Positions 17,547 through 26,980 of a DNA stretch of 64,000 bases are shown in pieces (within the stretch, counting starts at the first letter, position 1; each line of letters starts with the position of its first letter). Source of the stretch: UBA11400 sp964550435 (lineage in GTDB: Bacteria; Bacteroidota; Rhodothermia; Balneolales; HLUCCA01); assembly GCA_964550435.1 (NCBI GenBank), contig CAZJZI010000008.1, positions 1 through 64,000 of the forward strand, read 5' to 3'. A program made the translations under genes and the position numbers. The notes below the pieces were generated by a model. It searched no databases. It was not told the DNA's origin and saw only the letters and a list, made by a program, of their open reading frames with translations.

Positions 17547-18662
17547 ATGGCTTCATTACACGCTGATCTACAAGAAATCAGAGAAAAATCCGGACAATCG
17601 GTTATTGATATTAATTCAAAGACCAGAACTCCGGTTAGCGTCATTCAAGAGATTGAAAAAGGTGTCTTTTTCGAGAAGGGTGACAAACAGAAAACATATA
17701 TCAGAAGCTTTGTCAGAACATATGCCAAGGCAATAGGTATCAAAGATGAAGACATTATTCGAGCACTCGATGCACAGGAAGCAGGCACATATTCTGGTGG
17801 TCTTCGTAAAAAGTATTTACCTGAAACGCTGCAGGGTGATTTAGAAGACCCGGATGCTCCGATGAGTTCCGATCATAGTAACGACATAGCTAATGACAAC
17901 GAAGACACCGGTTTGGTTCGGCCGGGACCGACGTCTACAATTGGGTACGATGAGTTTTCACGACCTGATCCGTCTCGCCAGCATAATAGAGTAACACCTC
18001 CCCCACCGAAGCTTGATTCTGTTGATTGGGCAAAATTCAATGAAGGATTCTCTGCACTGAGTACACCGGTCTTGAAATATTTGGTAATTGCAATTGTTGT
18101 AATTGTGGTCGGAGCAGGTGGATATTACGGATTCACTTTGCTTAGCGACTTTGATTTTGGAGGTTCCGATGAGGTCAGTGTTGCCGATGCGATGCAGACA
18201 AGTCCCGATTCCGATTCGGTGGTGATTCCGGATACCTCGTTTGCAGCTCTTGGTGCCGACTCACTTTCTGTAATTCCACCTGAAATCCCTTCTTCTGTGG
18301 AAGCTGTGGTACTACCTGATACCCTTTATTTGGTGGTATATGCCCAAAACGGCAAACTTGAACCTGTTAGAATCACTTCTGATGTGAACAATACACGCAG
18401 TCCTTATTGGATTGAGCAAAATGAAGCCATGAGGTTTGATTTTTTCGAGCAGGTCAGAGTCGAAGGTGCCCTCGACCGTGCATCATTCATGGTGAACGGC
18501 CATTTAATCACCGATCTGGATTCAATATTGCTAAATAACAGCTCAATTCAAATAACCCGTGATTTTCTGTTCAGAAGGCCTTACTTGTTCAATAATAGCC
18601 AACCTGAATTGCCGGATGGATTCACACAACCATCTGTAATCAGAGATCGACCCGTTTTTTGA
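17547..18662 (+). CDS. RodZ-like helix-turn-helix membrane protein
   Basis: 371 residues from the ATG at 17547 (an upstream in-frame TTG adds 13 unconvincing residues). The N-terminus is a HTH_25/Xre-type helix-turn-helix (about 3-70; LQEIREKSGQSVIDI...SVIQEIEKG) as in RodZ, which binds the actin homologue MreB. A Pro/Asp-rich cytoplasmic linker, one transmembrane helix (176-200, VLKYLVIAIVVIVV) and an extracytoplasmic C-terminal part with a DUF4115-like beta domain (about 270-355) follow. RodZ organises rod shape and cell wall synthesis. No mre genes are nearby, so the cell-shape role rests on architecture. It is 6 nt upstream of ligA and leads the operon. Confidence 0.8.
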   Translation: MASLHADLQEIREKSGQSVIDINSKTRTPVSVIQEIEKGVFFEKGDKQKTYIRSFVRTYAKAIGIKDEDIIRALDAQEAGTYSGGLRKKYLPETLQGDLEDPDAPMSSDHSNDIANDNEDTGLVRPGPTSTIGYDEFSRPDPSRQHNRVTPPPPKLDSVDWAKFNEGFSALSTPVLKYLVIAIVVIVVGAGGYYGFTLLSDFDFGGSDEVSVADAMQTSPDSDSVVIPDTSFAALGADSLSVIPPEIPSSVEAVVLPDTLYLVVYAQNGKLEPVRITSDVNNTRSPYWIEQNEAMRFDFFEQVRVEGALDRASFMVNGHLITDLDSILLNNSSIQITRDFLFRRPYLFNNSQPELPDGFTQPSVIRDRPVF

Positions 18663-18668
18663 TTACCC

Positions 18669-20708
18669 ATGGATAGAGATCAGGCTATAAAACGTGTAGA
18701 GTCACTTAGGGAGCTACTCGACGAGGCGAATCGGGCTTATTATGACAAAGCCGATCCAATCATGTCTGATCGAGAGTTCGATCGGCTTTTGGATGAACTG
18801 GATCAACTCGAACAAAAATTCAATCTTGTCACCGCAGACTCTCCTACTCAACGCATAGGTGGCAATTATGGAACCCCTATTGCTGACACTCAAGTTGAGA
18901 ACTCAGACTTAAAACAGACGGTGCACCCCACACCGATGATGAGTCTTGCTAATACATACAATGAGCAAGAACTTCGTGATTTTGACCGGCGCGTCCGGGA
19001 TATTTTGGGACATTCTGATTACACATGGTTCGTGGAGCTAAAGTTCGACGGCATGGCACTCCGACTTCGCTATGAAAATGCGAAACTTGTATTAGCTGCA
19101 ACCAGAGGTGATGGAAAAAAAGGTGACATTATTACAGCTAATGCGCGCACAGTTAATGACATCCCTGAACGACTTGACGATTCATCCAGATCCATTTTTG
19201 AAATCCGTGGCGAGGCTTTTATGGAAAAAGATGCTTTCGCCAAATATAATGAATCACGAGTCTCAGTTGGACTACAGGCTTTTGCAAATCCACGCAATGC
19301 TACAGCGGGGTCATTGAAAATGCTGGATTCGTCGGAGGTTGCCAAGCGACCCATTCGATTTTATGCCTATGATATATCATTGGATGAGGCAACGGATGAA
19401 CTTCAATCTGAGTTCATTACTCATGCATCCAGGATGCTTCTGTTGGAAAAACTTGGCCACCGCGTTTGTAAAACTCGTTGGCATGTAAACACCATTGACG
19501 AAGTATTGGATCTCATCGTCGAGTTGAACGAAACCAGAAAATCACTCCCGTTTGAGACAGACGGTGTCGTTATCAAAATCAATGAAGATGTATTCAGGTC
19601 AGAGTTGGGTTCAACAGCCAAGGCCCCTCGATGGGCTATAGCCTATAAATTTGAGGCAGAACAGGCTGAATCTACCATCAATGGAATCACACTCCAAGTG
19701 GGCAGACTCGGCACAATCACTCCAGTGGCGGAACTTGAACCTGTTTTACTTGCTGGTACTACAGTCAAACGGGCATCGCTGCATAACGAAGATGAAATCC
19801 GCCGGAAGGATATCCGTGTTGGCGACAAGGTCATTATCGAGAAAGCCGGTGAAATTATTCCACAGGTGATTAAAGTAATCGATCTGAATGCTCCAGATCG
19901 TGGTCCTGAATTTAAAATACCATCTCATTGCCCGGCTTGTGACTCTTTACTTGAACGCGTTGAGGATGAAGCCGCCTGGAGATGTAATAATCCGAGTTGC
20001 CCGCCTCAAGTTCGCATCAGAATAGAGCATTTTGCGTCCAGAGACGCCATGGACATCGACGGATTGGGCAACGCATTGGTCGACCAGTTGGTTTCTGCAG
20101 GATTGATCCATTCTTACGCTGATTTGTATTCTCTGAGCACCGAAGATATTTTACCCCTTGAGAGAATGGCCGAAAAGAGTGCAAATAATCTCATTCAGGC
20201 TATTGAAAACTCCAAGCAACAGCCTTTTGAAAGGCTACTTTACGCGTTGGGAATCCGTCACATTGGTGTGACTGTTGCCCGTGAATTGGCCCAGGCATTT
20301 GGATCTATGGAAGCATTGATGGCTGCAGATGAACAAGAAATTGCTTCCATACACGGAATCGGGACCAAAATTGCAGAATCTGTGACTTCATTTTTCAGTC
20401 AACCAAAATCTGTGGAGTTAGTTTCTAAACTCATATCTTTCGGGCTGAAAACTGAGTTTAAAAAAACCGAATCAAGTGGATCATCACTTGATGGAATGAC
20501 ATTTGTACTTACCGGGACACTACCATCACTTTCACGAGCGGATGCTTCTGAATTAATTGAAAAAAACGGGGGTAAAACCACCGGTTCTGTCAGTAAAAAT
20601 ACAACGTTCGTACTTGCTGGCGAGGCTGCAGGAAGTAAACTCGATAAAGCCAAAAAGCTCGGGATCAAGGTCATCACCGAGGAAGAATTTTTATCCATGA
20701 TTTCTTAA
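18669..20708 (+). CDS. ligA: NAD-dependent DNA ligase LigA
   Basis: 679 residues, the standard length. LigA seals nicks in replication and repair using NAD. Domains in order: Ia and adenylation with the active-site Lys125 in ELKFDGMAL; OB fold; a four-cysteine zinc finger (CPACDSLL...CNNPSCP, about 421-445); helix-hairpin-helix repeats (DIDGLGNALVDQL, IRHIGVTVAREL, IHGIGTKIAESV); and a C-terminal BRCT domain (about 600-679; GMTFVLTGTLPSLSR). All expected residues are present. It is the second gene of a tight plus-strand operon. Confidence 0.97.
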   Translation: MDRDQAIKRVESLRELLDEANRAYYDKADPIMSDREFDRLLDELDQLEQKFNLVTADSPTQRIGGNYGTPIADTQVENSDLKQTVHPTPMMSLANTYNEQELRDFDRRVRDILGHSDYTWFVELKFDGMALRLRYENAKLVLAATRGDGKKGDIITANARTVNDIPERLDDSSRSIFEIRGEAFMEKDAFAKYNESRVSVGLQAFANPRNATAGSLKMLDSSEVAKRPIRFYAYDISLDEATDELQSEFITHASRMLLLEKLGHRVCKTRWHVNTIDEVLDLIVELNETRKSLPFETDGVVIKINEDVFRSELGSTAKAPRWAIAYKFEAEQAESTINGITLQVGRLGTITPVAELEPVLLAGTTVKRASLHNEDEIRRKDIRVGDKVIIEKAGEIIPQVIKVIDLNAPDRGPEFKIPSHCPACDSLLERVEDEAAWRCNNPSCPPQVRIRIEHFASRDAMDIDGLGNALVDQLVSAGLIHSYADLYSLSTEDILPLERMAEKSANNLIQAIENSKQQPFERLLYALGIRHIGVTVARELAQAFGSMEALMAADEQEIASIHGIGTKIAESVTSFFSQPKSVELVSKLISFGLKTEFKKTESSGSSLDGMTFVLTGTLPSLSRADASELIEKNGGKTTGSVSKNTTFVLAGEAAGSKLDKAKKLGIKVITEEEFLSMIS

Positions 20709-20719
20709 CACACTTTACT

Positions 20720-21067
20720 ATGAAATTCTCTTTAACACACTCAGATGACACTACGATTTTAAAAATCGGCGTCGAAAAACTAGACTCCAAAGTCGCACCT
20801 GACCTTAAAAGTCAATTTATCCTACTTGCAAATGACGAGAACTCCGGACACCTGCTTGTTGATTTGTCGACTATTTCATTCGCAGATTCCAGCGGACTCA
20901 GTGCTCTGTTACTAGCTCACAGATTATATCGTGAATCCGATCGAGAGCTGGTCTTCTTCAGTGTTCAGGAACGAATCATGAAATTGATTGAGATTTCACA
21001 ACTTACCAGCGTTTTGAACATAACAGCAGACGAGACAGCAGCGGTCGAGTTCCTCAACGCAGATTAA
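20720..21067 (+). CDS. STAS-domain protein, anti-anti-sigma-factor-like
   Basis: 115 residues forming one STAS domain. LLVDLSTISFADSSGLSALLLAHR carries the conserved DSSG in which Ser57 or Ser58 would be phosphorylated in SpoIIAA-type antagonists. Such proteins release a sigma factor by binding an anti-sigma kinase, or act in other partner-switching modules. No anti-sigma kinase or phosphatase gene is nearby, so the partner is unknown. The stop overlaps the next start by one base (TAATG), so translation is coupled to the symporter. Confidence 0.85.
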   Translation: MKFSLTHSDDTTILKIGVEKLDSKVAPDLKSQFILLANDENSGHLLVDLSTISFADSSGLSALLLAHRLYRESDRELVFFSVQERIMKLIEISQLTSVLNITADETAAVEFLNAD

Positions 21068-22506
21068 TGCCTATCCCTTTCATAGATATATTTGTCATTA
21101 TTGGCTATCTGGTTCTTTGTGTAACGATCGGTCTCAAGATGGGTGGCAAACCCACCGATGCCAAAACATACTTCACATCCAGGGGAACAGTCCCCTGGTG
21201 GGCCGTTTCGTTTTCGGTTGTTGCTACCGAAACAAGTATGCTTACCGTGATTTCCATACCTGCTGTTGCTTATCTCGGAAGTCTGGTTTTTTTGCAACTC
21301 GTTGTTGGATATATAATTGGAAGATTTCTCATCGCCTGGATTATTCTTCCAACTTATTTTAAAACGGAACACTTCACAGCATACAGTTTTTTCGAAGAAC
21401 GTTTCGGAAGCAGATTCAAACAAAGTATTTCGGCTACTTTTTTGGTCACCAGAATACTCGCCGACGGAGTGCGACTTTTTGCAGCAGCAATACCGTTAAA
21501 AGTAATCACTGGCCTTGATTATCCCACCTCTATTGCGATCATTGCTGTTCTTACCCTGGCTTACACCTATTATGGTGGATTGAAATCTGTAATATGGATT
21601 GATGTTCTACAATTAGCAGTTTACCTGACTGGGGGTGGTCTGATCATCTATTTTGCCGGATCAATGGCTGAAAGCATCTCCATTTCCAATCTGTCAGCAA
21701 TCGGAAAACTAACCGTCGTTCAATGGCCTACTTCCATCACTGACGTTTTCTTCAGTACCTATAATCTGGTAGGTGCTGTTATAGGTGGGATATTCTTCAC
21801 AGCAGCTTCACATGGAACAGACCATCTTATTGTTCAACGATTACTGGCATGCGGACAGCTCAATCTGGCAAGAAGGGCGCTTATAACCAGTGGATTTGTA
21901 GTACTGTTTCAGTTTTTGCTCTTTCTGAGTGCAGGTCTGGCGTTATTCTCCTACTATGATGGAGCCTCTGTTGATACCCTCGGTCTTGCTAATCCGGACG
22001 AAATCTCGCTGAAATTCATCAAGGAAGTCATGCCTGCAGGATTTTCAGGACTTATTATCGCCGGATTGTTTGCAGCAGCTATGAGCACCTTAAGCAGTTC
22101 TCTGGCTGCTTTGAGTTCCACAACACTCTATGACTTGATTCCAGCTCTGGCCATAAGGGAAGATTCAATGCATGTATCGAGATATCTAATGATCATCTAC
22201 AGCTTAATTTTTGTTTCGTTCGGTATCTTTTTTTCTGATACAGAAAATCCGGTTATCGAGTTAGGACTCGGTATTGCAGGATTTACTTACGGGGGATTAC
22301 TTGGGGCCTTCATTGTTGGAAGGTTTACAAACGTTTCAAGGAATGCTGCCTTTGCGGGATTAATTGGCTGCATTTCCCTAATGGCAGTTATCATATTGCT
22401 TACAACAATTGCCTGGCCATGGTATACGTTGATTGGAATAGTCATCTTTTATTGCGTGTCCACTTTGACTAACTTGGTAGAGAATACACTAAAGGCACGA
22501 AACTGA
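21067..22506 (+). CDS. Sodium/solute symporter (SSS family)
   Basis: 479 residues with about 13 hydrophobic segments. FTSRGTVPWWAVSFSVVATETS near the N-terminus and GLIIAGLFAAAMSTLSSSL in the middle are hallmarks of the sodium:solute symporter family (PutP, SGLT, PanF relatives). The substrate cannot be told from sequence; members carry sugars, amino acids, pantothenate, sialic acid and others. It is translationally coupled to the STAS gene upstream and 9 nt from pgpH downstream. Confidence 0.88.
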   Translation: MPIPFIDIFVIIGYLVLCVTIGLKMGGKPTDAKTYFTSRGTVPWWAVSFSVVATETSMLTVISIPAVAYLGSLVFLQLVVGYIIGRFLIAWIILPTYFKTEHFTAYSFFEERFGSRFKQSISATFLVTRILADGVRLFAAAIPLKVITGLDYPTSIAIIAVLTLAYTYYGGLKSVIWIDVLQLAVYLTGGGLIIYFAGSMAESISISNLSAIGKLTVVQWPTSITDVFFSTYNLVGAVIGGIFFTAASHGTDHLIVQRLLACGQLNLARRALITSGFVVLFQFLLFLSAGLALFSYYDGASVDTLGLANPDEISLKFIKEVMPAGFSGLIIAGLFAAAMSTLSSSLAALSSTTLYDLIPALAIREDSMHVSRYLMIIYSLIFVSFGIFFSDTENPVIELGLGIAGFTYGGLLGAFIVGRFTNVSRNAAFAGLIGCISLMAVIILLTTIAWPWYTLIGIVIFYCVSTLTNLVENTLKARN

Positions 22507-22515
22507 GGGTAATGT

Positions 22516-24894
22516 ATGATCGATCTCGAGAAAATCGGGTTAGGCAGAAAGAAAAAAGGATATTTCCCAGACAGAAAGGTGCGTGCACAACGTGTTGATG
22601 GACTCAAGAATAATCCTTACATCAAAGCGTTGATTATTCTCTCTTTTCTTGGAATTTTTATCATATTTATGCCCGGGATATCGTTTAGGGACATGTCCTA
22701 TAAACTTGGTGATCCTTGGAGAGACGAGGATCTGAACGCTCCGTTTACCTTTAGTCTACTAAAGGATCGCTCTGAAATCCAGGCAGCGGAGGAGTCAATC
22801 AGACAAAATACGCCACCGATTTTCTATCACGATGCAGAGGCAATTAAAAGGGTGGAAATTCGGACCGATTCGATTTTCAGAGGTCTAACGCCAGTCTTGG
22901 AGTCGTATTTAACTTATGTTCGCTCCTACTCCAGAAATCCATCTGAAGCATACACCGATAGTATTCAACATGTCAGAGCTAAAGACAATTATCTATTGAA
23001 TCTGTCGGATGATACCTGGGAAACACTTTTAGATAACTATGCACGATTGAACATATCCTCTTACAGACAAGACATCCAGCGTCCGACCCGGTTTATAGGG
23101 ATTGATTTTCGGGTTAGTCTTGATCGAATTATCCAGGATCTATTTGCAAACGGGGTTGTAGATATTCCGAAATCAGAAATTTCAGCATCCGAGATCTTTG
23201 TCAGAGACTCATCAGAACGCACACAAAGAATTCTTGGAGTTAGCACTATCAGAGATCTAAATGAAGCACGGGAAGCAGCGCTTTACATGATGAATCGATC
23301 ATTTAATGCAGAGGATGCCGAAGCAGCATTTGAAATCATAGACAATATCCTGGTTCCGAATTATTTATTGAACACCGAAGAAACCCAGATGGCGATTCAG
23401 GAGTCCATTCAGGATATTTCTCCAACCAAGGGAGCTGTTACTGCCGGTCAGGTGATCATCAGAAAGGGTGACCTGATTACCGAGGACAGACTAAACATGC
23501 TGTTGAGTCTGGAGGCAGCCCGAACCGCTCGAGCCAGTGACATCGAAGTATGGCAACATCATCTTGGCAATGCGATCATTTTCAGTTGCATATTTTTGTT
23601 CTTTCTTATGTACCTGTTCTTATATCGTAATCCAATCTTCGACAACAACGCTATGCTCTTGCTCGTACTTTTGGCAATCAGCCTGGTACTCACTTTTGCA
23701 ATTTTCATTATTAGGTCGGAGAATTTATCTATATACATAGTGCCCATGGCTATAGCACCAATTATATTAACGATTATATTTGACTCACGTGTTGGACTGA
23801 TGACAACCATGACACTGGCACTTGCAGTGTCATTTATGAGTGGAAACAACTTCGAATTTGCAGTTGCCGCCATGACCGGAAGTAGTATTGCTGTTTACTC
23901 CGTTCGTGATATTAAGAATAGAAGTCAATTCTTTCTAACCACACCGGCATTGGTTTTCTTGTCATATGCAATGATACTGCTTGGATTCACACTCATTAAA
24001 CCAACCGGATGGGATAACTATTACTCTCAGGTAGTTTTTGTTGTTGGTAATGCGATATTAATCTGGTTAAGCTATCCATTAATCCTACTGTTTGAAAAAC
24101 TTTTCAAAGTTACAACTGAAGTATCTCTTCTTGAGCTTAACAATAACAATCATCCACTACTAAAAGAGCTTATGGTCAGGGCTCCGGGTACTTTTCAACA
24201 TAGTTTGCAAGTAGCTAACCTGGCAGAAGCGGCATCCAGTGCCATTGGTGCAAATGCACTTCTTGCACGAGTTGGAGCGTTATATCATGATATTGGTAAA
24301 ACTGACAAACCTGAGTACTTCGTAGAAAATCAGTTTGGAGAGAATGAACATGATAAACTTAAGCCACGAATGAGTGCTTTGGTGATAAAAAATCACGTAA
24401 GTGCGGGTGTTAAGATGGCAGAAGAAGCCGGGTTACCTGCCGTAATTATCGATTTTATACGAACACATCACGGTACATCAATTATCAAGTACTTTTTTGA
24501 CAAGGCCAAAAAAGCAGCTGAAAAAGGTTCCGAAGTTAGAGAAGAAGATTTTAAATATGACGGTCCACTACCGAATACAAAAGAAACCGGGATTTTATTG
24601 CTCGCCGATTCAATCGAAGCTGCCTCCAGAGCAATGAGTGAGCCCTCCTATCAAAAACTTGAAAATCTGGTTGGTAGGCTTATCGATGAAAAAGTTGATG
24701 AGGGCCAATTAAATAATTGCTCCCTTACTTTCCAGGATCTCAGAATTATCAAAGAGAACTTCCTGAACATATTGGTTGGAGTGTATCACAGCAGAATCAA
24801 GTATCCTGGGCAAGATGAGATGGAAAAGTCTGGTACTTCCCAAGGTAAACCGAATTCCAACAACCCGGTCAACATGCCTGCTGAATCTGATTAA
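22516..24894 (+). CDS. pgpH: 7TM-HD family c-di-AMP phosphodiesterase (PgpH)
   Basis: 792 residues. Architecture: cytoplasmic N-terminus, one transmembrane helix (about 38-57), a large extracytoplasmic 7TMR-HDED domain (about 60-345) with AGQVIIRKGDLIT near its end, a block of about seven membrane helices (350-540), and a cytoplasmic HD domain with His591-Asp592 in ALYHDIGKTDKP and HHGTSI further on. PgpH-type proteins hydrolyse c-di-AMP to pApA and so tune osmotic and wall balance. A C-terminal tail rich in Asn/Ser/Pro follows. It is 2 nt from the xerD start. A diadenylate cyclase is not in the window. Confidence 0.92.
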   Translation: MIDLEKIGLGRKKKGYFPDRKVRAQRVDGLKNNPYIKALIILSFLGIFIIFMPGISFRDMSYKLGDPWRDEDLNAPFTFSLLKDRSEIQAAEESIRQNTPPIFYHDAEAIKRVEIRTDSIFRGLTPVLESYLTYVRSYSRNPSEAYTDSIQHVRAKDNYLLNLSDDTWETLLDNYARLNISSYRQDIQRPTRFIGIDFRVSLDRIIQDLFANGVVDIPKSEISASEIFVRDSSERTQRILGVSTIRDLNEAREAALYMMNRSFNAEDAEAAFEIIDNILVPNYLLNTEETQMAIQESIQDISPTKGAVTAGQVIIRKGDLITEDRLNMLLSLEAARTARASDIEVWQHHLGNAIIFSCIFLFFLMYLFLYRNPIFDNNAMLLLVLLAISLVLTFAIFIIRSENLSIYIVPMAIAPIILTIIFDSRVGLMTTMTLALAVSFMSGNNFEFAVAAMTGSSIAVYSVRDIKNRSQFFLTTPALVFLSYAMILLGFTLIKPTGWDNYYSQVVFVVGNAILIWLSYPLILLFEKLFKVTTEVSLLELNNNNHPLLKELMVRAPGTFQHSLQVANLAEAASSAIGANALLARVGALYHDIGKTDKPEYFVENQFGENEHDKLKPRMSALVIKNHVSAGVKMAEEAGLPAVIIDFIRTHHGTSIIKYFFDKAKKAAEKGSEVREEDFKYDGPLPNTKETGILLLADSIEAASRAMSEPSYQKLENLVGRLIDEKVDEGQLNNCSLTFQDLRIIKENFLNILVGVYHSRIKYPGQDEMEKSGTSQGKPNSNNPVNMPAESD

Positions 24895-24896
24895 CA

Positions 24897-25820
24897 ATGC
24901 CCGGTGATCCTAAAAATGCTTTTTCTGCCATACTTGAGGACTACATACAGTTTGTCCAACTTGAAAAAGGACTTGGCGAGCTATCCGTCGACGCCTATTC
25001 CAGAGACCTGGTCAGATACCTGGATTTTCTTGATTCGGTAAGAGGACTCAAAGATCCTGAATCGATTGATGTACATCATATCGAGGCATTTCTAGAGGAA
25101 TTGGTCGCTATGGAACTTGCTCCGACTACCCTTGCCCGTAATATTTCATCAATCAGAAATTTCCACAAGTTTATGGTAAATGAGGATTATTCAAAAAGTA
25201 ATCCCGCTGCTATTATTGACCTTCCAAAAAAGTCCAGAAAGCTACCCGATGTACTTAATCCTATTGAAGTAGAGCAGTTGCTTAATGCATTTAGTGATCT
25301 GGAAAATCCAGCCCATGGCAGGAACCGCGCAATATTAGAAGTTATGTATGGTGCAGGACTACGAGTCTCTGAGCTGACTGAACTCGCACTGGAACAGTTA
25401 TTCTTTGAAATTGGATTCATTCGTGTTATCGGTAAAGGCAACAAAGAGCGATTGATTCCTATAGGTGAACCAGCCATAGAGGCAACTAACTATTACCTGA
25501 AACAAATAAGACCTGAATTCATTAAAAACCGAGACACTACGGACGGAAAAGTTTTTTTGAATCAACGTGGAACGCCAATAACCAGAATGTCTATCTGGAA
25601 TATCATCCAGGAAGCGGCAAAAATTTCGGATATCACAAAGAAAGTATATCCCCATATACTCAGACACTCGTTTGCGACTCATTTAATTGAAGGTGGTGCT
25701 GACTTACGGGCTGTTCAGGAAATGTTGGGTCATGTTTCTATCATGACTACTGAAATCTATACGCATGTAGACAGATCACTACTACACCAGGTACACAAAC
25801 AGTTTCACCCACGTGCCTGA
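24897..25820 (+). CDS. xerD: Tyrosine recombinase XerD/XerC
   Basis: 307 residues. The N-terminal SAM-like domain (about 8-95; YIQFVQLEKGLGELSVDAYSRDL) and the catalytic domain are complete. The catalytic set is readable: Arg in YGAGLRVSEL (about 155), HILRHSFATHL with the second Arg (about 253-263), GHVSIMTT and the nucleophile Tyr in EIYTHVD (about 288). XerC and XerD together resolve chromosome dimers at dif. The spacing of ILPKKSRKLPDVL resembles XerD more than XerC, but the choice is not firm. It is not flanked by a cargo element or dif-like repeat, so it is a housekeeping copy rather than an integrase. Last gene of the operon. Confidence 0.9.
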   Translation: MPGDPKNAFSAILEDYIQFVQLEKGLGELSVDAYSRDLVRYLDFLDSVRGLKDPESIDVHHIEAFLEELVAMELAPTTLARNISSIRNFHKFMVNEDYSKSNPAAIIDLPKKSRKLPDVLNPIEVEQLLNAFSDLENPAHGRNRAILEVMYGAGLRVSELTELALEQLFFEIGFIRVIGKGNKERLIPIGEPAIEATNYYLKQIRPEFIKNRDTTDGKVFLNQRGTPITRMSIWNIIQEAAKISDITKKVYPHILRHSFATHLIEGGADLRAVQEMLGHVSIMTTEIYTHVDRSLLHQVHKQFHPRA

Positions 25821-25882
25821 TGAACTCGGTTTATTATTGGTAGGGTTCTTATATTCGGAGCAACAAACGAAAACGTTTTATT

Positions 25883-26935
25883 ATGCAGCAAGAACAAGAA
25901 GTATTACAGTCGATTGAATGGAAAGAAACCCATGTCAGATTATTGGATCAGACATTTCTTCCTTCCAGAACCGTATTTATTGATATCAGGGATGTGGGCA
26001 GAATGTGGGAAGCCATTAAGAGTCTTCGTGTAAGAGGTGCACCAGCAATTGGTATAGCTGCAGCATATGGAGTTTATCTTGGAATCAAAGATCTTCCCGA
26101 AAGATCCTTTGCCAGTTTCGAAATTGAATTGAACGGAATCTGTGATTATCTGGCAAGTTCACGACCCACTGCTGTCAATTTGTTTTGGGCTATTGAACGT
26201 ATCAAAAAAACAGTTCATGCCCACAGAAATGACTCCCTTTCATCAATAAAAGAACGAATCCTTCGGGTTGCGCTGACCATTCACGAAGAAGACAAGAGGG
26301 TTTGTAAACAAATCGGGTTGAATGGAGTTGAACTTGTTCCAAAAGGTGCGAACATCTTGACACACTGCAATACTGGTGGTCTGGCAACCGGACAATACGG
26401 AACGGCACTTTCTATAATTTATCATGCTTTTGATATTGACAAAAGCATTCACGTTTGGGTAGACGAGACACGCCCATTGCTTCAGGGAGCACGCCTTACT
26501 GCGTGGGAACTGATGCGTTATGAAATTCCAATGCATTTGGTAACCGATTCAATGGCGGGACACTTGATGTCAACCGGAAAAGTTGATCTTGTGATTGTTG
26601 GAACCGACCGAGTCGCTGCAAATGGCGATATGGCTAACAAAATTGGAACCTATTCTCTTGCTGTTTTGGCGAAGCACCATGGGATTCCTTTTTATGTGGC
26701 TACACCGGCATCAACCATTGATTTATCGTTAGCAACCGGCGCGCAGATTCCTATTGAAGAACGGGATGCTAAAGAAGTTTCCAGCATATCGGGACATGAT
26801 ATTGCACCAGCTAAAGTACCGGTATACAATCCGGCATTTGATGTCACTCCTGCCGAGCTCATTACGGCTTTTGTAACAGAAAAAGGCATTCTGAAACCCC
26901 CATTTTCCCAGACCCTTAAGGTATTTTCTTCATAG
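25883..26935 (+). CDS. mtnA: S-methyl-5-thioribose-1-phosphate isomerase (MtnA)
   Basis: 350 residues of the eIF2B/MtnA family. It converts methylthioribose-1-phosphate to methylthioribulose-1-phosphate in methionine salvage. Signatures: RVRGAPAIGIAAAYG near residue 53, ILTHCNTGGLATGQYGT with the catalytic Cys, VWVDETRPLLQGARLTAWEL, and GTDRVAANGDMANKIGTY with the catalytic Asp. The rest of the salvage pathway is not in the window. It is separated from xerD by 62 nt with a TATATTCG -7-like box at 25850-25857, so it may have its own promoter. Confidence 0.95.
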   Translation: MQQEQEVLQSIEWKETHVRLLDQTFLPSRTVFIDIRDVGRMWEAIKSLRVRGAPAIGIAAAYGVYLGIKDLPERSFASFEIELNGICDYLASSRPTAVNLFWAIERIKKTVHAHRNDSLSSIKERILRVALTIHEEDKRVCKQIGLNGVELVPKGANILTHCNTGGLATGQYGTALSIIYHAFDIDKSIHVWVDETRPLLQGARLTAWELMRYEIPMHLVTDSMAGHLMSTGKVDLVIVGTDRVAANGDMANKIGTYSLAVLAKHHGIPFYVATPASTIDLSLATGAQIPIEERDAKEVSSISGHDIAPAKVPVYNPAFDVTPAELITAFVTEKGILKPPFSQTLKVFSS

Positions 26936-26949
26936 AATTCACTTGATGA

Positions 26950-26980
26950 ATATGTCTGGGATTTAATCCCCCAGACATAT
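26950..26980. terminator. Hairpin between convergent mtnA and pfkA
   Basis: An 11-bp perfect inverted repeat (ATATGTCTGGG at 26950-26960 and CCCAGACATAT at 26970-26980) lies between the two convergent genes. The right arm is made of the last pfkA codons (stop at 26963-26965). There is no T-run on either strand, so it is not a classical terminator; it may stabilise mRNA 3' ends from both sides. Confidence 0.5.

Noticed and set aside
24897..25820. Tyrosine recombinase as the integrase of a mobile element
   Set aside because: It has XerC/D length and motifs, sits in a housekeeping operon, and has no flanking att repeats, tRNA or cargo genes.
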